NCBI RefSeq assembly: GCF_014636295.1
Contig: NZ_BMEC01000015.1
Location: 1 to 64,000, forward strand
Length of the DNA stretch: 64,000 nt
Direction: 5' to 3'
Source of the DNA: Marivirga lumbricoides
GTDB taxonomy: Bacteria; Bacteroidota; Bacteroidia; Cytophagales; Cyclobacteriaceae
In this document: positions 59,901 through 64,000 of the stretch, piece by piece
Numbering within the stretch: position 1 is the stretch's first letter
Layout: the number at the start of each line of letters is the position of its first letter
Translations under genes and position numbers: made by a program
The notes under the pieces: generated by a model
The model's input: only the letters and a program-made list of their open reading frames with translations
Databases searched by the model: none
Told to the model about the DNA's origin: nothing

Positions 59901-62462
59901 CTCATGACTATTGAAAAAGGTGGCGAAATGCTTAGCTGGAAATGGATAAAACCTTCCGGAAACACAGCAAATGAGCTTACTTTGGAAGTTCCGGTTACAC
60001 GGGAAATGCTTCCTAATGCTTATGTTACTGTTTCAGTAATTCAGCCTCATGATCAAACTATGAACGACAGACCTATCCGTACTTTCGGAATATTGCCAAT
60101 TATGGTAATTGATCCCTCTACTAAAATTGAGTTTGAAATAAAAGCAGCTAAAAATTTAGTGCCTAATAAAACTTTTGAAGTTGAAATTAGCACCATCAAT
60201 CAACAGCAGGCACAATTCAGCATTGCTGTAGTAGATGAAGGTTTGTTAAGCCTCACTCAGTTCAGAACACCTCAGCCCTGGGATGAATTCTTTAAGAAAA
60301 CCGGCTTATTCGTTCAAACCTATGATATTTTCTCTCATGTAATCAGTGCCAACAAAGGTGATGTATTCCAAACATTCTCCATCGGAGGGGATGAGGCATT
60401 GGATTATCGTGAATCTCAGATAGACCCGGTAAACGGAAAAAAAAGGTTTAAACCTGTAAGCATGTTCAAAGGGCCATTAATGACCGATTCCAGAGGAAAA
60501 GCTACAGTTCAGTTTGATATGCCAAATTATAATGGAGCAGTAAGAGTAATGGTAGTAGGCGCATCTGGCAACAGTTACGGAAGTGCAGATAAAACTATTC
60601 CGGTACGATCTGATATTATTTTACAGCCAACTATTCCAAGATTACTTAATCCGGGAGACGAATTCATTCTTCCTGTTTCCTTGTTCAAGATCAATCCTGA
60701 TATAAAAACTGCACAATTTAAATTAGCCCTTGAAGGCCCATTGGAAGTAATTGGAAATAACTCTGCCTCAGTAAATTTCTCGCAAAAGGAAGAAGCAGAT
60801 ATCAGCTTTAAAGTGAGAGTAAAAGAAGCTATTGGACAAGCAAAAATCTCTATTTTAGGAACAGCAGGAAATATCAAAATCAATAATGAAACTGATATTA
60901 AAGTAGTACCTACTTCTACAAGAGTGTACGATAAGAGCACTAAAAAAGTAGCAAAAGGCCAAAGCGTTTCTATCAGCATTCCTGCTTTAGGGCTTGAGGG
61001 AACAAATAATGCTACGCTGGATTTGAACATCTTCCCTGATATGGATTTTGATCATAGATTAAAATGGCTGATTCGCTATCCTTACGGATGTATTGAACAA
61101 ACTACTTCGGCAGTATTCCCTCAATTAACACTGAAGCAAATGGGATATTTCAGGAAAGATGAAATCAGTGAAATTGATAAGAATATTAACGAAGCCATTT
61201 TACGTTTGCAACAGTTTGTCCTAAGCAGCGGAGCATTCTCCTACTGGCCGGGACAGCAAACACCTTCAGAATGGGGCAGTAACTATGCTACACACTTTCT
61301 TATAGAGGCAAGAAAAGCAGGTTATTCAGTTCCTGATTATTTATACAATAATGCAATTTCCAATCTGGATTCTGATGCAAGAAACCATAGTGGCAAATTA
61401 ACTACCAGGGTCTACAGAACATTTATATTGGCGCTTGCTAACAGGGCTCCGGTTGGTGAAATGAACCTTATAATGGAAAACTCACTACCTCATTTGAGCA
61501 ATGCCGAAAAATGGATGCTGGCTGCAGCCTATCATTTAAAAGGTGTTGAAAATGTTAAAACTACTATTTTGAATAGTGCAGGCACTGAAACGAAGGAATA
61601 CGATCCGTTCTCCTATAGTTATGGCTCTAAATATCGTGACAACGCCATCATTTTATATGCTGCTACCCTAATGGAAGACATGGAAACAGCCGAACTGATG
61701 GCTAAATCAGTAGCCTCCACACTTTCAGGAAAAGAGTATTTAAGCACTCAAAGTTCAGGATACATGCTGTTGGCTTTAGGTAAATATTTTGAAAAAGCAG
61801 GTATTTCCATGGCAAACGGCCAGGTAATTACAGGTAAAATTACCTTAGCTAACGGACAAACTATTGATTTTAATGAGGAAGGCAGATATACCATTCCTAT
61901 AAAAGATAATTTTGGTAAAAGCATAACAGTAGAACTGACAAATGCTTCTAATGCTGAGCAAATTTATGCTACGGTTTCTTACAATGGTGTACCTCTAAAA
62001 GATCAAAGTGTTGAGAAGAGCAAAAACCTGGGATTGGAAGTAAGCTGGTATGACAGACAAGGTAAAACCATCAATCCGCAAAGTTTGAAACAAGGTGATA
62101 CATTTTATGGTCGGTTCACTGTAAGCAATGAAAGCCCGATAAGCAATGTGTCGGAAATTGCCTTAGTACAGATTTTTCCATCCGGCTGGCAAATAGAAAA
62201 CACCAGACTTAACAATGAAATGATGCCAGATTGGACCAATAGCTGGAACTTAAACAAAGAAGATTACCTTGACTTGCGTGATGATCGTGCTATGTGGTTC
62301 TTTGATTTAGCAAATAAAGAAAAGCTGGATTTCATTGTTAAACTCAATTGTGTAACTGCAGGTGAATTCTGGCTTCCGGGAACGCTTACAGAAGCGATGT
62401 ATAACAACGATTTTAAAGCAAGTAAAGAAGGTAAAAAAGTTGTTGTCGCTCCTTTTAAATAA
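56997..62462 (+). CDS. Bacterial alpha-2-macroglobulin-family lipoprotein
   Basis: This 1821-residue lipoprotein (lipobox in WQACGSD, about residue 22) has the MG-domain series of bacterial alpha-2-macroglobulins, including a domain with ERGVYRPGDSVHV and the SIAVVDEGLLSL region. The thioester motif CIEQ is at residues 1365-1368 (PYGCIEQ), so trapping of proteases through a covalent bond is expected. A helical TED domain and an adhesion-like C-terminal domain follow. It probably guards the periplasm together with PBP1C, encoded next. Confidence 0.93.
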   Translation: MTIQKLAKGLLIGSIAVFWQACGSDDKEVKQSNIEYSEALAQEISFVTNGDVHFDDEIKVIFNTDVIEESEIDSSPADVFDFDPDIDGKAVWKSRSVLQFITDEGLPIREQISGTLNLQKLSARFKEIDLEDLKFYLNVLGREISDFNAQLKLKDRNDPKILIYKGTISFTEKTDIEILKEEASLKGEGSPKLSWSKIDDKTFQFISDDITRTDGEATYDFKIENDELELEEVFTAQFVLVPLKEMRPVEVKAEEAGKKPRIRINFSDELDMEQNIDGLVSVSPTVKFEAKKLGSTIILDGDFKFGTSYEVNVKEGLRSKWGTKTVKAFNKQIQFSNIAPQLEFASDGIILPSSNNKKIQFYTTNLKRVHLEVKKIFTEKVGQFIESEQLASTKTRNQGFNDSYSSTIGVIIKNQSLEIGKEKDKNEWLLNEFDLSELFTNYQDGIYLIRINFTPEDLMIPVEGDKLSYIQEKGQIYKPVFLSDIGMTLKITDNDSRVFVTDLVTAKPLSNVRVSLLDYYGDEVESVKSNSEGVAYFSSDRYFYHVIARNGNDISALKKNDMRWSNSGFDIGGVNESYNNTKGFIYTERGVYRPGDSVHVSFIARNSNKTFPKDHPVTINVRDPEYNIIYEQTKVKSTDGFYVFGFNTSENAPTGNYSINIQAGGSYFSQPLKIETVVAEKLKVVVNPEKKTLSHSDKTINYAVEANYLFGAPAASLKAEVDVEVIPYEKSYPKYKDYTFTRADIEYKSFTKNILKTTLGADGKVKAEWVLPAMGSVPSMLKAKLNAKVLEKGGMPNEGWNIVNIEPYPYFVGLMDPSGYGYYKTGEEVRFPVVLLDSKGDKISGKKLYYKVYRNDKNWWYQYDSRRNYQLKYKEDSQTYLETEGSITTQSSNNTISFNPAENGEYLIEVSEGENGHIASMFFSAYRYGSVPGGDLNEGNLALKSDKESYKPGETAKIKLPNPQQGNMLMTIEKGGEMLSWKWIKPSGNTANELTLEVPVTREMLPNAYVTVSVIQPHDQTMNDRPIRTFGILPIMVIDPSTKIEFEIKAAKNLVPNKTFEVEISTINQQQAQFSIAVVDEGLLSLTQFRTPQPWDEFFKKTGLFVQTYDIFSHVISANKGDVFQTFSIGGDEALDYRESQIDPVNGKKRFKPVSMFKGPLMTDSRGKATVQFDMPNYNGAVRVMVVGASGNSYGSADKTIPVRSDIILQPTIPRLLNPGDEFILPVSLFKINPDIKTAQFKLALEGPLEVIGNNSASVNFSQKEEADISFKVRVKEAIGQAKISILGTAGNIKINNETDIKVVPTSTRVYDKSTKKVAKGQSVSISIPALGLEGTNNATLDLNIFPDMDFDHRLKWLIRYPYGCIEQTTSAVFPQLTLKQMGYFRKDEISEIDKNINEAILRLQQFVLSSGAFSYWPGQQTPSEWGSNYATHFLIEARKAGYSVPDYLYNNAISNLDSDARNHSGKLTTRVYRTFILALANRAPVGEMNLIMENSLPHLSNAEKWMLAAAYHLKGVENVKTTILNSAGTETKEYDPFSYSYGSKYRDNAIILYAATLMEDMETAELMAKSVASTLSGKEYLSTQSSGYMLLALGKYFEKAGISMANGQVITGKITLANGQTIDFNEEGRYTIPIKDNFGKSITVELTNASNAEQIYATVSYNGVPLKDQSVEKSKNLGLEVSWYDRQGKTINPQSLKQGDTFYGRFTVSNESPISNVSEIALVQIFPSGWQIENTRLNNEMMPDWTNSWNLNKEDYLDLRDDRAMWFFDLANKEKLDFIVKLNCVTAGEFWLPGTLTEAMYNNDFKASKEGKKVVVAPFK

Positions 62463-62542
62463 GAGAGACTTTATCATCTAAATAGCATAAAGTAATTAAT
62501 ATGTAGGTAAAATAGTAGAATAAAATGTGCATCATTAGTAAT

Positions 62543-62676
62543 TAGTCAATAGCCACTAAGGATTAGTCTTGGGGAAGGGTAGCCAGTTATTAGACAGCTT
62601 TATAATCCTCTAGAACCAATTAACTAATGACTGATCACTAATGACTAATTTACCAGTGGCCAATTAACTAATGAAC
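62543..62676. repeat. Short AT-rich repeat cluster
   Basis: The gap before pbpC contains repeated CTAATGAC and CCAATTAACTAATGA motifs. The same word (CCTAATGAC) occurs inside the recombinase A gene (4098-4176, minus strand). Tandem words of this kind appear to be a mobile or expanding microsatellite family. Confidence 0.5.
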
Positions 62677-62687
62677 AATTTTTCTGC

Positions 62688-64000
62688 ATGCAATACCTCA
62701 AAAAAATAAAGCCATGGCAGTGGGGAGTAATAACATTCCTCTCCATTGCTCTGCTTTATTTTGCTATCCCTCCTGATAACCCTTTATTCAATACAGAATA
62801 CAGTACAGTGATACGTGATGAGCAGGGAGATTTACTTCACGCCTACATCAATAAAGAAGAACAGTGGCATTTTCCACCTTCAGAAGGTATTATCCCAGAA
62901 AAACTCAAAAAGGCAGTTATTTCTTATGAAGATGAAGCTTTCTACAGCCACCCAGGCATAGACCCTTCAGCTATTGCCCGGGCATTGTATAACAATTTAA
63001 AAGAGGGAGAAATCACAAGCGGAGCAAGTACACTCACAATGCAATTAGCGAGAATGCGAAACCCTAAAAGCAGAAGCTATTTTCACAAACTTTTGGAGGT
63101 TATTGATGCGCTAAAAATTGAATTACACTACTCAAAAGAAGAAATCCTGAACCTATACCTAAACCATGCACCTTATGGTGGTAATGTAATTGGCTACCAG
63201 ACTGCCGCTTACAAATTTTTTGGTAAAAAGCCTCAGCAACTCACATGGGGAGAGGCTGCCACTCTTGCGGTACTTCCCAATGCTCCCGGTTTAATTTATC
63301 CCGGAGAGCCAAGCAAGTTGTTAGAAGTAAAAAGAAACTCTCTGTTAAAAAAGCTGTTGGATAGAGGCACAATTGAAGAATTAACTTATCAGCTCGCAAG
63401 CATAGAGCCTGTTCCTGACCAATTTATCACCTTCGCTAAAGATGCACCACATCTCTCGCGGTTTTTAAAAATGAAGTACCCGGATCAGAAAGAGCTCAAT
63501 ACCACCATCAGCAAAAAAATACAGCGAATAAGCAATCAAATAGCCGAAAAACATCATACTGTTTTAGCTCCTTATTCCATTCACAACCTCTCCATCCTTA
63601 TTGCAGATACCAAAACAGGGGCCATTAAAGCTTATGTAGGCTCGCCTGATTTTTTTGATGCACAACATAACGGTCAGGTGGATGGAGTTCAGGCAGCAAG
63701 GTCCAGCGGATCTATTTTGAAGCCTTTTTTATATGCATTAAGTATGGATGAAGGATTGATTTTGCCACAATCGCTTATTCGGGATTTACCAACATACTTC
63801 GATGGATTTGCCCCAAGCAATGCCAATGAAACTTTCCAGGGAGTGGCTACAGCCAAAGAGGCTTTAGTGAGTTCCCTCAACATTCCCGCTGTGCGCTTGC
63901 TTAATGCTTATGGTATCTTTCAGTTTTATACTTTCTTAAAAATGGCAGGAGTAAGTACTCTATTCCGAAGTGCCGATGACTATGGTTTACCACTGATTTT
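62688..64000 (+). CDS. pbpC: Penicillin-binding protein 1C, partial
   Basis: The first 437 residues are present; the gene runs off the window. A signal anchor (WGVITFLSIALLYFAIP) is followed by the GT51 glycosyltransferase domain: EDEAFYSHPGIDPSAIARAL and SGASTLTMQLARM, with the catalytic Glu in the first. The transpeptidase domain starts at about 285; its nucleophile motif is in SGSILKPF (S-x-x-K). The ATG at 62688 fits the anchor. PBP1C is commonly encoded next to alpha-2-macroglobulin, as here. Confidence 0.93.
   Translation, partial: MQYLKKIKPWQWGVITFLSIALLYFAIPPDNPLFNTEYSTVIRDEQGDLLHAYINKEEQWHFPPSEGIIPEKLKKAVISYEDEAFYSHPGIDPSAIARALYNNLKEGEITSGASTLTMQLARMRNPKSRSYFHKLLEVIDALKIELHYSKEEILNLYLNHAPYGGNVIGYQTAAYKFFGKKPQQLTWGEAATLAVLPNAPGLIYPGEPSKLLEVKRNSLLKKLLDRGTIEELTYQLASIEPVPDQFITFAKDAPHLSRFLKMKYPDQKELNTTISKKIQRISNQIAEKHHTVLAPYSIHNLSILIADTKTGAIKAYVGSPDFFDAQHNGQVDGVQAARSSGSILKPFLYALSMDEGLILPQSLIRDLPTYFDGFAPSNANETFQGVATAKEALVSSLNIPAVRLLNAYGIFQFYTFLKMAGVSTLFRSADDYGLPLI

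Overview
The window looks like chromosomal DNA of a Bacteroidota bacterium, most likely of the Cytophagales type. It is AT-rich. Several promoters carry the Bacteroidota -7 motif TAnnTTTG with a TTG about 20 bases upstream. The gene content fits: SiaB-like (DUF6272), DUF5723 and DUF6702 proteins, a HupE/UreJ protein beside an M1 peptidase, and long RHS proteins with Ig-like N-termini. No species is claimed.

Region 1 (1-29.6 kb) is an accessory island, mostly on the minus strand. An operon at 27.7-16.7 kb encodes an outer-membrane barrel protein, a 1173-residue YD/RHS protein, a complete 1955-residue RHS protein ending in an HExxH metallopeptidase-like tip, and a lipoprotein that is probably its immunity protein. 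Downstream of it lie two homologous modules of about 9 kb (roughly 9565-18677 and 817-9563). Read right to left, each holds an RHS core plus a distinct C-terminal tip and candidate immunity gene, plus-strand genes led by an XRE repressor, then minus-strand genes for an AAA-type ATPase, two tyrosine recombinases and a toxin-antitoxin pair (HicAB in one, ParDE-like in the other), and finally an almost identical 1.54-kb end segment. That segment abuts the next, headless RHS core. My reading is that an integrative element carrying a new RHS core, tip and immunity gene inserts at the first codons of the core (residue 1431 of the long protein), gives the gene a new toxin tip and pushes the old tip downstream as an orphan. 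It appears to have happened twice. A separate Bacteroidota-type integrase (28.1-29.4 kb) and a broken tRNA-Arg 5' half (29588-29627) mark the probable right edge of the island.

Region 2 (29.8-64 kb) is ordinary chromosome. It holds hflX with a cytochrome c gene, then an exopolysaccharide group (glycosyltransferase, Wza-like lipoprotein, Wzc-like tyrosine kinase, SDR enzyme). These continue into a TPR protein, a ComA-like phosphosulfolactate synthase, a DUF368 lipid transporter, aroE and uvrB. After these come an S1/P1 nuclease, a TPR sensor kinase, purEK, a SiaB-like protein, an outer-membrane protein pair, a 2'-5' RNA ligase-like protein, DUF6702, HupE/UreJ, an M1 peptidase, an alpha-2-macroglobulin and the start of its partner pbpC, which runs off the right edge.
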